From assembly GCF_004367585.1 (NCBI RefSeq), contig NZ_CP038015.1:62001-126000 (forward strand): a DNA stretch of 64,000 nt. Reading direction: 5' to 3'. A model generated the notes under the pieces. That model made no database searches. It was given only the letters and a program-made list of their open reading frames with translations, and was not told the DNA's origin. Positions 35,421 to 43,725 of the stretch are shown here, in pieces. This stretch comes from Paenisporosarcina antarctica (GTDB lineage Bacteria > Bacillota > Bacilli > Bacillales_A > Planococcaceae). Each line of letters opens with the position of its first letter. Position 1 is the first letter of the stretch. Position numbers and translations under genes: made by a program.

Positions 35421-35582
35421 TGATTGTAGTGAAATGCGGCGACTCCGGCGGAAAAAGCGAGTCAGGTGAGACCCCGCAGGCAACGAATTGTGAACAATTC
35501 GTTTGCGACGAGTAACCGCAGGAGCATAGGTTTTTCAGGCTCACGGACCGCCCGCGGAAAGTGTCCGCATGTAACGAAAATC
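35421..35582. repeat. GC-rich Bacillaceae interspersed repeat, copy 2
   Basis: Shares GATTGTAGTG, CGGCGACTCC, GACCCCGCAG, GACGAGTAACCGCAGG and CCGCCCGCGGAAAG with copy 1 at 30313, and contains an extra palindromic insert AACGAATTGTGAACAATTCGTT. Confidence 0.85.
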
Positions 35583-35637
35583 ATAGTTGATACTGTATGG
35601 AATATCCTATTTGCACCTTGAACCTTATGAAATCTCT

Positions 35638-36312
35638 CTATAACCTCTTCGCTAAAACAGCAGCAATCCATTCAGGTGCATATGGAGACGTACACCCTTT
35701 ATGGACCTTTTTATCACTTAACTGACCAAGTCTTTCACCAATTTCTAGGCAACGAGCTGTATATGAATCGTGATGCAGAGCAATCTCAACGAGGCATTTG
35801 TTCATCGTCTCTTGTTTATATGGTGGTGCATCTTTCATTTCGGATTCGATGGTATGAAGTAGTGAATTAATTTCCTCATTGGATAGGTTCACTCTTACCG
35901 CATACATCATGTGAATATGCCAACCTGCACGTGCTTTGAATACTTCGGATGCGTTCATCCATTCGTTTGCAAAGTCTTTGGCGTAGGGGGTATTCATAAC
36001 GACTTTGCCGACAACTTCATCTAGTAGTTTACTGTAGGAAATCTCATCCACCAATTGTTCAATTTGATGTTTTGATAGCTCACTTGGGTTCATAATGAGC
36101 GCTGCTAAAAACTGTGCATCGCTATTTCCAGTTTGCCAAAGTTCCAACGCTAGTGGATGATCTTTTTTGATTTTCTTCGCAATCGCTCTTGTTTTGACAG
36201 CGCCGACGCCAAATTGCTTCGTGCCAGCTCCAAGCTTTTCGTAACTAGCTCTACTATTCTCTGATCCGAGTTCCTCGAGTTGAGACATAACTTTCTCTAG
36301 TGTCGTGTTCAT
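35638..36312 (-). CDS. DNA alkylation repair protein, AlkD-like HEAT-repeat family
   Basis: The 224-residue all-helical protein has the HEAT-like repeats of the AlkC/AlkD family, including GVGAVKTRAIAKKIKKDHPLALELW, LAALIMNPSEL and the closing SPYAPEWIAAVLAK. AlkD enzymes are DNA glycosylases that remove 3- and 7-alkylated purines without base flipping. The catalytic Asp/Trp positions were not verified. The gene is monocistronic on the minus strand. Upstream, 36313-36424 is AT-rich with a run of T. Confidence 0.88.
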   Translation of the reverse strand: MNTTLEKVMSQLEELGSENSRASYEKLGAGTKQFGVGAVKTRAIAKKIKKDHPLALELWQTGNSDAQFLAALIMNPSELSKHQIEQLVDEISYSKLLDEVVGKVVMNTPYAKDFANEWMNASEVFKARAGWHIHMMYAVRVNLSNEEINSLLHTIESEMKDAPPYKQETMNKCLVEIALHHDSYTARCLEIGERLGQLSDKKVHKGCTSPYAPEWIAAVLAKRL

Positions 36313-36518
36313 TTGGATATGACCTCACAATCTGTCTATTTTTAGACCTCTATTTATTATTCGACAAATAGCTAGTAGCATCCTTTTTTTTTCAAAAAAG
36401 GGTTAAATTAATGTGTGATCAATCATGAATCTACTCAAATCAATTCAAATAAAAAGGAATTTTGTATCAAGAAAACGAATAGTAAATAATAGAGATGAAT
36501 GTGAAATGAGTGATAAAA

Positions 36519-37232
36519 ATGATAGAAAAAGACGGACCTTCTTTTGTTATGTTTTCAACAGCACATTTGGGCGCAGTAGTAGTGTTATGCATAATCATTT
36601 TTCTGCTGTTCATAGTAAGAAAGAAATGGTCGTCTATTCAACCCAAGAACAAACGGTTAAACGAACGTCTTTTTGCGTTGACGTTATTAATCATAGATAC
36701 TATTTATTATGTGTGGCTCTTTCAAACAGAAAGGTGGAACTTAAGTAACTCGTTGCCGCTTGAATTATGTAGTATTAGTTTGGCTATGACGATTGTGCTT
36801 CTTTGGACTGGCAATAAACATGTCTATGATTTCGTCTTTTATGCAGGAATTGGTGGAGCTCTTCAAGCTATAGCGACACCTGTTTTAGATCTCAGTTTTC
36901 CTCACTTCAGATACTTCCACTTTTTTTATACACATATTGGAATAATTTCCACGGCTCTTTATTTTACTTGGGTGAAGGGATACCGCCCTACCTTTAAAGG
37001 AATCATTAAAACAATGGTTGCATTAAACGTATTGCTTCCCATTGTATTTGCTATAAATGTTGTTCTTCAAGGAAACTATATGTTTTTACGAACTAAGCCC
37101 ACACAAGGAAGCCTACTTGATTTGCTAGGCCCTTATCCGTGGTACATAGTGTCACTAGAAATCGTGACATTTATTATTTTCGTATGTTTGTGGTTACTAT
37201 TTAAAAAGAAAGTACCGTTTGAAACGAGGTAA
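36519..37232 (+). CDS. YwaF/TIGR02206 family membrane protein
   Basis: A seven-helix membrane protein of about 237 residues. It has the family features FQTERWNLSNSLPLELCSISL, ATPVLDLSFPHFRYFHFFYTHIGII and LLDLLGPYPWYIVSLE, all typical of TIGR02206. Function is unknown. Start ATG at 36519 or GTG at 36510; neither has a strong ribosome binding site. An overlapping frame at 36425-36748 is a shadow. A terminator follows at 37268. Confidence 0.88.
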   Translation: MIEKDGPSFVMFSTAHLGAVVVLCIIIFLLFIVRKKWSSIQPKNKRLNERLFALTLLIIDTIYYVWLFQTERWNLSNSLPLELCSISLAMTIVLLWTGNKHVYDFVFYAGIGGALQAIATPVLDLSFPHFRYFHFFYTHIGIISTALYFTWVKGYRPTFKGIIKTMVALNVLLPIVFAINVVLQGNYMFLRTKPTQGSLLDLLGPYPWYIVSLEIVTFIIFVCLWLLFKKKVPFETR

Positions 37233-37267
37233 ATGGACTAGGGGTTTGTCCATTAGGAAATTGAATA

Positions 37268-37326
37268 AAAAAAGAGGGGCTTAAGTCGTTTTGATCCGAC
37301 CTTAAGTCACCCTCTACTTTTTTAAA
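37268..37326 (+). terminator. Bidirectional terminator
   Basis: AAAGAGGGG-CTTAAGTCG...CGACCTTAAGTCACCCTCT with T-rich flanks on both strands, between convergent genes. Confidence 0.85.
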
Positions 37327-37342
37327 AATTTCTATTTATAAC

Positions 37343-37471
37343 TTAGCACCAAGCGGCACCGACAATTATAAGCAGTATAAATAATACGACGATTAACACA
37401 AACGAACTGCCTGCGTCATGTCCAGCTCCAGCAACAGGTCCGCCATACCCACATTCAGGACCATATGACAT
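37343..37471 (-). CDS. YjcZ family sporulation protein
   Basis: A 42-residue protein missed by length cut-offs: MSYGPECGYGGPVAGAG followed by a single membrane helix FVLIVVLFILLIIVGAAW. This Gly-rich head plus LIVVLFILLIIVG tail is the hallmark of YjcZ/YrkA-like small sporulation membrane proteins of Bacilli. TTAGGAGGA lies 7 bases before the ATG. Confidence 0.92.
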   Translation of the reverse strand: MSYGPECGYGGPVAGAGHDAGSSFVLIVVLFILLIIVGAAWC

Positions 37472-37511
37472 AAAAATTCCTCCTAACATTCCTTATTTTT
37501 ATTTTCCTTTA

Positions 37512-37616
37512 TTAACAAACAAACGCTGCTCCTACAATAATCAGTAGGATAAATAACACGACAATTAAAGCAAATCCTCCACCAGCATCATGACCATAGC
37601 CTGCTCCACCACTCAT
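37512..37616 (-). CDS. YjcZ family sporulation protein, second copy
   Basis: A 34-residue protein MSGGAGYGHDAGGGF followed by the same ALIVVLFILLIIVGAAF helix. TGGAGGTG lies 6-7 bases before the ATG. It is upstream of and parallel to the other YjcZ gene, so the two probably form a spore-specific unit made by tandem duplication. Confidence 0.92.
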   Translation of the reverse strand: MSGGAGYGHDAGGGFALIVVLFILLIIVGAAFVC

Positions 37617-37839
37617 ACCAACACCTCCATATCGCCTTAAGTACTAGTATATGTAGGTTAAAGTTGAGGATTTGGGACATTATCACAATATTTAATAAGA
37701 AATCTAATTAACAGCAAAGGCTTATCTGAATGAAACCCTATATTACCCTGTGAAGTTATATCAAATGTATCAGAATTTTACATTCAATTATTCTTTGCTA
37801 TGCTATAATTTGAATACTCAGAGTAAGTAGGTGCACGAA

Positions 37840-39084
37840 ATGAAGAAGTACAAAATTTTTGATGTTTTTCTGTTTGTAGCCAGTATTATTATCGGATTTT
37901 CGTTTGCACCACTCGATATAGATCTAAAAAAATATATACTCGTAGTAACTATTTATCTTGTTTTTTCTGCTATGTATTCTAACCAAAAAATTTTACAAGA
38001 AAAAGGAAGTTTAAGTTTCGATTACGGTATATCCTATAGCCAATCATTTGCTTTGTTTGCAGGACCATTTGGACTGTTGCTCTTTGAAATTGTCAATCGC
38101 TTTACTACTTATTTTCAACGGAAAGTGGCAAAGACGGCCGATGAAGATGAATTTACCGATACATTATATAATATTGGATCTTTCACGTTGTATCATACGG
38201 TAGGCTTTATTTTCTTTTTCTCTTTATATCCATATGCACAAATGATTCCTTTTGGTTTCTTTCTTCTTTTCTTTTTGACTGCACTACTTATTAGTTTTCA
38301 GGGCAATATTCTTATGCTGTTATCGTTTTATTTTAGTGGCAATTTACACTCTTGGAGTGAAGTCGTCGTATTCATTAAAGGTAGAAGTATACTCGATATT
38401 GCTAAAGTTGCTTTGACGAATGCACTTTTATACTATTTCGTTATGGAAAACCAGTGGGAAATGTTAATTATTTTGTTCACTTTAAACTTCATGGTCAGCA
38501 GGTCATTCGTTTCGAAACAAGAAAGTGTTAAAAATGAATTGGAACGTGACCGTTTCCGTGAAATGGCCTACTCAGATTTCATGACGGGGTTGTCAAACCG
38601 AGCAATGATGGATAAAAAAATGCGAGAAATTAATGGTACAGGTGAATTGTTAGCTATTGTCGTTGCAGATATCGATAAATTTAAACGTATCAATGACAAC
38701 TATAATCATTCCGTTGGTGACTATGTTATTGAACATTTCGCCGGAATGTTAAAATCTCATACAGGCAAAGAGGATTTAGTCTTTCGAAGTGGGGGAGAAG
38801 AATTTACACTCTTCTTGCGAGGTCGTGGTTATGAAGAATGCGTGGAATTGCTTGAGTCTCTGCGTCTGAATGTAAGTGACCATCCGGTTGAAGTGGAGTT
38901 TAATGGAGTGGAAACATCGATCTCGTATAGTGCATCATTTGGTTTGTATTTCAATGAAATGTCTGAAGACTTACCAATGGAGCGTGCGTATAATTACGCA
39001 GATCAACTGTTATTTGAAGCAAAAGAGCTCGGACGTGATCGCCTAGTAGTCAGAAATGGTCAACAATCACTTGTTTATTCATAA
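37840..39084 (+). CDS. Membrane diguanylate cyclase (GGEEF)
   Basis: I use the ATG at 37840, with TAGGTG 6 bases upstream, rather than the GTG at 37831. The first ~230 residues hold about six membrane helices, as in 5TM/MASE-type sensor regions; the rest is a GGDEF domain with MTGLSNRAMMD, VVADIDKFKRINDNYNH and the active-site RSGGEEF. It should synthesise cyclic di-GMP. No RxxD inhibitory site is visible. Upstream, TATAAT at 37804 is a likely -10 box. It is a single gene followed by a terminator-like hairpin. Confidence 0.93.
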   Translation: MKKYKIFDVFLFVASIIIGFSFAPLDIDLKKYILVVTIYLVFSAMYSNQKILQEKGSLSFDYGISYSQSFALFAGPFGLLLFEIVNRFTTYFQRKVAKTADEDEFTDTLYNIGSFTLYHTVGFIFFFSLYPYAQMIPFGFFLLFFLTALLISFQGNILMLLSFYFSGNLHSWSEVVVFIKGRSILDIAKVALTNALLYYFVMENQWEMLIILFTLNFMVSRSFVSKQESVKNELERDRFREMAYSDFMTGLSNRAMMDKKMREINGTGELLAIVVADIDKFKRINDNYNHSVGDYVIEHFAGMLKSHTGKEDLVFRSGGEEFTLFLRGRGYEECVELLESLRLNVSDHPVEVEFNGVETSISYSASFGLYFNEMSEDLPMERAYNYADQLLFEAKELGRDRLVVRNGQQSLVYS

Positions 39085-39092
39085 TAGCCATT

Positions 39093-39119
39093 TCCTCGAC
39101 ATTGTTGAGGAGATTTTTT
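39093..39119 (+). terminator. Rho-independent terminator
   Basis: TCCTCGACA / TTGTTGAGGA stem followed by GATTTTTT. Confidence 0.7.
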
Positions 39120-39128
39120 AACATTAAA

Positions 39129-39227
39129 TTGGTATGCCAAGAACCCTGTGTTCATGTTTTTTTTAGTATATGGAGACTAACATGCTAAGACCGACTTTCT
39201 TTGATGTGATTCTCGTTAATTCAATAA
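39129..39227. repeat. Interspersed repeat, copy 2
   Basis: Same repeat as 35231-35318, with an extra GTTTTTTTT insertion. Confidence 0.85.
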
Positions 39228-39322
39228 ATAGATGGCTGTCTTATTCTTCAGGTAATAGTGTAGTAAGTATGACAGTGTCCATTACGACAACATATTGACG
39301 AACATTAATGGTTGACTTTTAA

Positions 39323-39367
39323 TAGTTCACCCCCTAAACTAACGTTATTGGTTTAGGGGGTGAACTA
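39323..39367 (+). promoter_or_regulatory. 17-bp perfect inverted repeat covering the ribosome binding site of the marR-type gene
   Basis: TAGTTCACCCCCTAAAC (39323-39339) and its exact complement GTTTAGGGGGTGAACTA (39351-39367) with an 11-base loop. The GGGGGTG of the right arm is the ribosome binding site for the TTG at 39370. It may be the MarR operator, an RNA hairpin that limits translation, or both. Confidence 0.85.
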
Positions 39368-39369
39368 TT

Positions 39370-39813
39370 TTGGATAAGAGAATACAAGAAGCTGTTTCAC
39401 TATTTGAAGAAGTACTAATATACGGTACCGAACGTGTGATTCGCAGCGTGGATGATCCACTATGGAGAGAATATTCACCCGAACAAATGCAAGTGTTGAA
39501 ATTGATTTATAAAGAAGGAGAAATTACATCAGGTAGACTTGCCATTTTGCAAGGCGTACATAAGAGTGCCATTTCCAATCGCTTAAAGAAACTGATTGAA
39601 AAAGAAGTCATTAGTATTAAACCTTCAGGTGATAAAAGAGAGAAAATTCTTGTTCTCACTGCACGAGGGGAAACGGTTATCAAACGATCTGACGCAGTAT
39701 TACATGAATACATTGGGAAATTGATGACTAATAAAGTGGATGATCAGGAAATTGAACAGTTTTTAGTGACATTTCGCAAGGTAAAAGAAATCTTGAAAAT
39801 GAATGGAGTTTAA
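39370..39813 (+). CDS. MarR family transcriptional regulator
   Basis: A 147-residue winged helix-turn-helix protein: MQVLKLIYKEGEITSGRLAILQGVHKSAISNRLKKLIEKEVI with the wing SGDKREKILVLTARG, which is the classic MarR arrangement. It starts with TTG, chosen because of GGGGGTG upstream. It is three bases from the MMPL gene, so it probably represses the operon and its own gene through the inverted repeat at 39323. The ligand is unknown. Confidence 0.92.
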   Translation: MDKRIQEAVSLFEEVLIYGTERVIRSVDDPLWREYSPEQMQVLKLIYKEGEITSGRLAILQGVHKSAISNRLKKLIEKEVISIKPSGDKREKILVLTARGETVIKRSDAVLHEYIGKLMTNKVDDQEIEQFLVTFRKVKEILKMNGV

Positions 39814-39816
39814 AGA

Positions 39817-42417
39817 ATGCGTACGATTTTAAAACTGAAATGGCCAATTACGATTGCCTTACTGATTGTAACGATTGCTCTATTTTTAATGGCTCCTGAT
39901 TTAACGAAACAAGCTGAGGAAGCGGGCTCATTCCAACTGTCCGATGATGCATCTTCACAACAAGCCGCTCAAATGCTTGCAAGCGCAGGGGATAGTGATC
40001 AAACGATTTCCGTCGTAGTGGAACTTGATCAACCATTAACGAATGATGTCCGTGACCAATTGAGTACTATGGCAAAGGATATTGTAGCGCTTTCAGAAAC
40101 CGTGACAAGTGTATTAAACCCGGTGGAAAGCAAAGAGTTAGAAAGTCAGCTCGTTTCTGAAAATCAACAAACGGTGCTCATTCCCATTACTGTAGATGGC
40201 ACCGATGAAGAAGTAAATCAAGTTGCAGAAGACATTCGTGAAACTGTTATTCCGTCTGATATGGTCGCGTATGTAACGGGTGAGGCAATCATTAATAACG
40301 ACGTCAATAAAAGCGCACAAGATGGCTTAAAGCGTACGGAAATTATTACAGTCGTTTTGATTTTCGGTTTATTACTTGCGGTTTTTCGCTCCATTGTAAC
40401 GCCTTTCGTTCCTTTAGTGGCAGTGGGGATTACGTATTTACTTAGCCAATCATTGGTGGCATTTTTCATCGATTGGTTTGGCTTCCCAGTTTCGAACTAC
40501 ACTCAAATTTTCTTAGTGGCCATATTATTCGGTATTGGAACGGATTACTGTATTTTACTGTTAAGTCGCTACAAAGAAGAATTATCGGCAGGTCACGCAG
40601 TCGAAGAAGCCATTGTGAATACCTACAAAACAGCGGGACGCACATTGTTCATTAGTGGTCTTGCCGTCTTTATTGGATTTTTCGCCATTGGTTTTGCCGA
40701 TTTCCCAATATTTAAATCAGCGGTAGCGGTAGCAGTCGGTATAGCGGTGTTATTGCTTGTGCTGTTTACCATTGTGCCTGTGTTAATGTTGGTGTTAAAA
40801 GAGAAACTATTTTGGCCATCAAAAAAATCAGCAGCGCATCATGATAGCAAATTATGGAGTAGGATGAGTAAACTATCCGTCAATCGTCCAGTCGTATCGA
40901 TACTAGTAGTGGCCGTTATAACGGTGCCGTTATTGTTAACATATAATAACTCATTATCGTTTAACACGGTGGACGAAATTGGGGATGACTATGAATCAGT
41001 TCAAGGATTACGTGCCATTGAGAATGGCTTTGGAAAAGGCGATTCATTGCCTGTTCAAGTAATTATCAAGTCAGATGAACAGCTAGCAAATGGAGAAATG
41101 ATTCCATACGTAGAACGATTGAGTCAGCGCTTTGAACAAATTGAAGGTGTTGATAAGATCCGCACCGTTACACGTCCAACAGGTGAAATCATCGATGACC
41201 TATATGTTGATCGTCAACTCGGCTTGATGGCAGATGGTTTAACCGAGGCTCGCGAAGGATTAACTGAAATTGGAGCGGGACTAGAGCAAATTCAAGGTGG
41301 TTTAGCTAGTGCCGGTGAAAGTGGTGGACTTGGTGAAGTAGCTGCAGGTCTTGGTCAGTTAAATGAACAATTAACACTAGCGACTCAAGGGTTGCAACAA
41401 ACAGGCAATGTACAACAAACTGTTGGTGCCTTGTCCGCAATTAACGAACAGCTTGGTCTAATTCAACAAGGTCTTGCAAGTGCAGGGGGAGATGGTGAAG
41501 GTTTATCACAAGTAACTGATGGACTATCAGCATCAAGCGAAGGACTTACACAAATTGCAGATGGTTTAACGGAAGTTAGCGACATGATGTCTGCGATGAG
41601 TGAAAGTGACAGTGTGCGTGCTACAGGATTGTTTATTCCAGCAGGTACGCTTGAAAATGAAGATTTCGCTCAAGTGTTAGAGCGTTACACATTTGCAGAT
41701 GGCAACGGCATAAAAATGGAAGTTGTGTTATCCGATGATCCATATTCACCTGAAGCCATCGACACGGTTCACCGTTTGAAAGAAGCGGCTGCGTCTGAAG
41801 TGAAAGGAACACCTTTTGAAGATGCCGATATTGCATTTGGCGGTATTTCAAGTATCAACAGTGATTTAGCTGACATTTCTTCAAGTGATTTCAAGAGTAC
41901 TGTAATGATTATGTTGATTAGCTTGTTTGTGGTATTAGCTATTATGTTCCGTTCGATAATTATGCCATTATTCATGATTGGCTCGTTGTTATTAACGTAC
42001 TTTACGTCAATCGCAATAGCAGAGTTAATTTTTGTGAATCTATTAGGCTATGACGGCATTAGCTGGGCAGTACCATTCTTTGGATTCGTCATGTTAGTCG
42101 CACTCGGTGTAGACTATTCCATATTCTTACTCGATCGTTTCCGAGAAGAAGCGGCGAGAGGAATAACTGTGCGCGAAGCGATGCGTATTTCAATGGAGAA
42201 AATGGGCACTGTCATCATCACAGCCGCTATTATTTTAGCAGGTACATTTGGGGCAATGTTACCTTCAGGCGTATTGAGTTTGATGCAAATTGCGTCAATC
42301 GTCGTAATTGGATTACTGCTTTATGGATTAATTGTCTTGCCACTGCTGATCCCAGCTATCACGGTATCGTTTGACCGTGGTGTATGGTGGCCATTCGGCA
42401 TGAAAAAGAAAAAATAG
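39817..42417 (+). CDS. MMPL/RND family membrane transporter
   Basis: The 866-residue protein has the MMPL layout: one N-terminal helix, an exported domain (~30-170), five helices with the motif GIGTDYCILLLSRYKEEL near residue 240, a second exported domain, and five more helices with the matching motif ALGVDYSIFLLDRFREE near 765. The second exported domain holds an extended helical, Gly/Gln-rich stretch (~470-600) with repeats of the type GL-Q---GL that recalls YhgE/Pip-type coiled coils. Such proteins export lipids, peptides or drugs using the proton gradient. Co-transcribed with a MarR regulator. Terminator at 42426. Confidence 0.93.
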   Translation: MRTILKLKWPITIALLIVTIALFLMAPDLTKQAEEAGSFQLSDDASSQQAAQMLASAGDSDQTISVVVELDQPLTNDVRDQLSTMAKDIVALSETVTSVLNPVESKELESQLVSENQQTVLIPITVDGTDEEVNQVAEDIRETVIPSDMVAYVTGEAIINNDVNKSAQDGLKRTEIITVVLIFGLLLAVFRSIVTPFVPLVAVGITYLLSQSLVAFFIDWFGFPVSNYTQIFLVAILFGIGTDYCILLLSRYKEELSAGHAVEEAIVNTYKTAGRTLFISGLAVFIGFFAIGFADFPIFKSAVAVAVGIAVLLLVLFTIVPVLMLVLKEKLFWPSKKSAAHHDSKLWSRMSKLSVNRPVVSILVVAVITVPLLLTYNNSLSFNTVDEIGDDYESVQGLRAIENGFGKGDSLPVQVIIKSDEQLANGEMIPYVERLSQRFEQIEGVDKIRTVTRPTGEIIDDLYVDRQLGLMADGLTEAREGLTEIGAGLEQIQGGLASAGESGGLGEVAAGLGQLNEQLTLATQGLQQTGNVQQTVGALSAINEQLGLIQQGLASAGGDGEGLSQVTDGLSASSEGLTQIADGLTEVSDMMSAMSESDSVRATGLFIPAGTLENEDFAQVLERYTFADGNGIKMEVVLSDDPYSPEAIDTVHRLKEAAASEVKGTPFEDADIAFGGISSINSDLADISSSDFKSTVMIMLISLFVVLAIMFRSIIMPLFMIGSLLLTYFTSIAIAELIFVNLLGYDGISWAVPFFGFVMLVALGVDYSIFLLDRFREEAARGITVREAMRISMEKMGTVIITAAIILAGTFGAMLPSGVLSLMQIASIVVIGLLLYGLIVLPLLIPAITVSFDRGVWWPFGMKKKK

Positions 42418-42425
42418 GTTGAGAG

Positions 42426-42472
42426 AGAGGCTATCCATCAGGATTTAACTGATAGATAGCCTCTATTTTTTT
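42426..42472 (+). terminator. Rho-independent terminator of the marR-MMPL operon
   Basis: AGAGGCTATC-ATCAG...CTGATAGATAGCCTCT stem then ATTTTTTT. A second hairpin at 42511-42544 (AAGCAAACTT...AAGTTTGCTT) follows and may end the opposing gene. Confidence 0.9.
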
Positions 42473-42599
42473 ATTAGGCTAGGTTAAAGTTTAATATTGA
42501 TTTCAAATAATAAGCAAACTTCCAATTATATGAAAGTTTGCTTCGTTGTTAATAATGGCTTCTCCATCTACGCTATCCTTTACTTCAATAAGAGAGAAA

Positions 42600-43151
42600 T
42601 TATTCAATCTCATTATTGTCATTATCATAAAAAGATAATTTAACAGGATAAGGTCTTTCTACGCCAGTTGGTATTTTTGCGGATTGCAAAAACGTTTTAT
42701 CCTCGGAAACATCGAATATAAAATCATATTCACCAGTATGAGCAGTAGCTAAAATATGGTCAATTTTAAAATCAGGATTTCCACCGTATAAAATCATATA
42801 CTTTCCTTTGTTAGTGTCAATGACTTGATAAGATGAATTATGAAATCCAGAACCGTACCCTGCAATATCAATCTTAAACTTTCCATTTACACCTTTTACT
42901 AAACGAGAATACCCATAATTTCCATTATCTAATTGAAAAAGAATAATATGTGAAGTTGTATCCCCTAATTGTTCTACCTTTAATACTTTTGGATTGATTT
43001 CTATTCCATTTGGTCGATTCAACCAGGTTTCTAAATTAGATTGAATAGATAAATCATTATCCTCAATATGATATTGATTAAAATAATACAAAGAATATCC
43101 CAATGCTACTATGACAATCATAGAAATAAAAAACAGTAATTTTTTACTCAA
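42600..43151 (-). CDS. Hypothetical protein with N-terminal membrane anchor
   Basis: A 183-residue protein with one membrane helix (residues 5-25) and an extracytoplasmic beta-rich domain (HIILFQLDNGNYGYSRLVKG, YMILYGGNPDFKIDHI, YDFIFDVSEDKTFL). No lipobox. I do not recognise the family. GAGGGGGC precedes the start. It lies upstream of the MMPL operon end and convergent with it. Confidence 0.7.
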   Translation of the reverse strand: MSKKLLFFISMIVIVALGYSLYYFNQYHIEDNDLSIQSNLETWLNRPNGIEINPKVLKVEQLGDTTSHIILFQLDNGNYGYSRLVKGVNGKFKIDIAGYGSGFHNSSYQVIDTNKGKYMILYGGNPDFKIDHILATAHTGEYDFIFDVSEDKTFLQSAKIPTGVERPYPVKLSFYDNDNNEIE

Positions 43152-43312
43152 AAAAATGCCCCCTCGAAAAATGTCCCTCTACGAATGAATGGTTTTTATC
43201 TGTTCACCTGATTCGTTAGTCGAATAAGAAATATGATTATTTAATAAACTTAGACAGCCTAAGCGTATCATATGTTTCCTTATTTGGAATTAAATTTCCT
43301 TTAATTATGAAG

Positions 43313-43630
43313 TCATTTATTGTGACTTCCTTTCTTTGGTGATGAATGCACTTGAAACCATGCAAGGTAATTGTTCAAATACTTGGTTGCGACGCCATTA
43401 AACCGTTGTATCCAACCCTTCAACCTGCGGTGGTAATTATTGACGTTCTGTATGTGATAAAGCCCCTTTGTACGAACTTGCCCGTCAGACTTGAATTGGT
43501 GAATAACCATTTCTTTTCCAGCAACGTATGTTTTAAAGGCACGCCAAGAATCCGTACATAAAATATTTTCATTTGAAAGTTTATGGCCGATTGCTTTTTC
43601 CAGTTGCACTTTCGTTAATCTACCCATTCC
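43313..43630 (-). mobile_element. IS1595-type (ISXO2-like) transposase remnant, C-terminal part
   Basis: The frame carries CTDSWRAFKTYVAGKEMVIHQ and IQNVNNYHRRLKGWIQRFNGVATKYLNNYLAWF, the C-terminal region of ISXO2-like transposases of the IS1595 family. The N-terminal part with the zinc ribbon and first catalytic residues is missing and no terminal inverted repeats were found, so it is a dead fragment. Confidence 0.85.
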
Positions 43631-43672
43631 TAATGTCTGCGAATAGGTTAACTTGGTTAAGTATCATATAAA

Positions 43673-43700
43673 AAAGAGCACCTCATTTGAGGTGCTCTTT
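43673..43700 (-). terminator. Terminator of the FAD reductase gene
   Basis: AAAGAGCACCTCA / TGAGGTGCTCTTT-type stem with T-rich tails on both strands; on the minus strand it lies 26 bases after the stop. Confidence 0.85.
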
Positions 43701-43725
43701 GTGCAATAATAACAATAAGATCTTG

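Larger units (their letters stand above)
34987..35637. other. Gene-free stretch with terminator and two interspersed repeats
   Basis: Holds a bidirectional hairpin at 35174-35206 (AAAAAGCAGCTT / AAGCTGCTTTTT), then the repeats described at 35231 and 35421. No gene is seen. Minus-strand promoter of the Ena-like gene should lie near 34990-35080, where AATACTCTC and TTTTATAGAGT stand. Confidence 0.5.

Noticed and set aside
36425-36748. 107-codon frame overlapping the YwaF-like gene
   Set aside because: Shadow frame; the other frame encodes a clear TIGR02206 membrane protein.
43313-43630. Intact IS1595 insertion sequence
   Set aside because: Only the transposase C-terminus remains and no terminal inverted repeats are visible.
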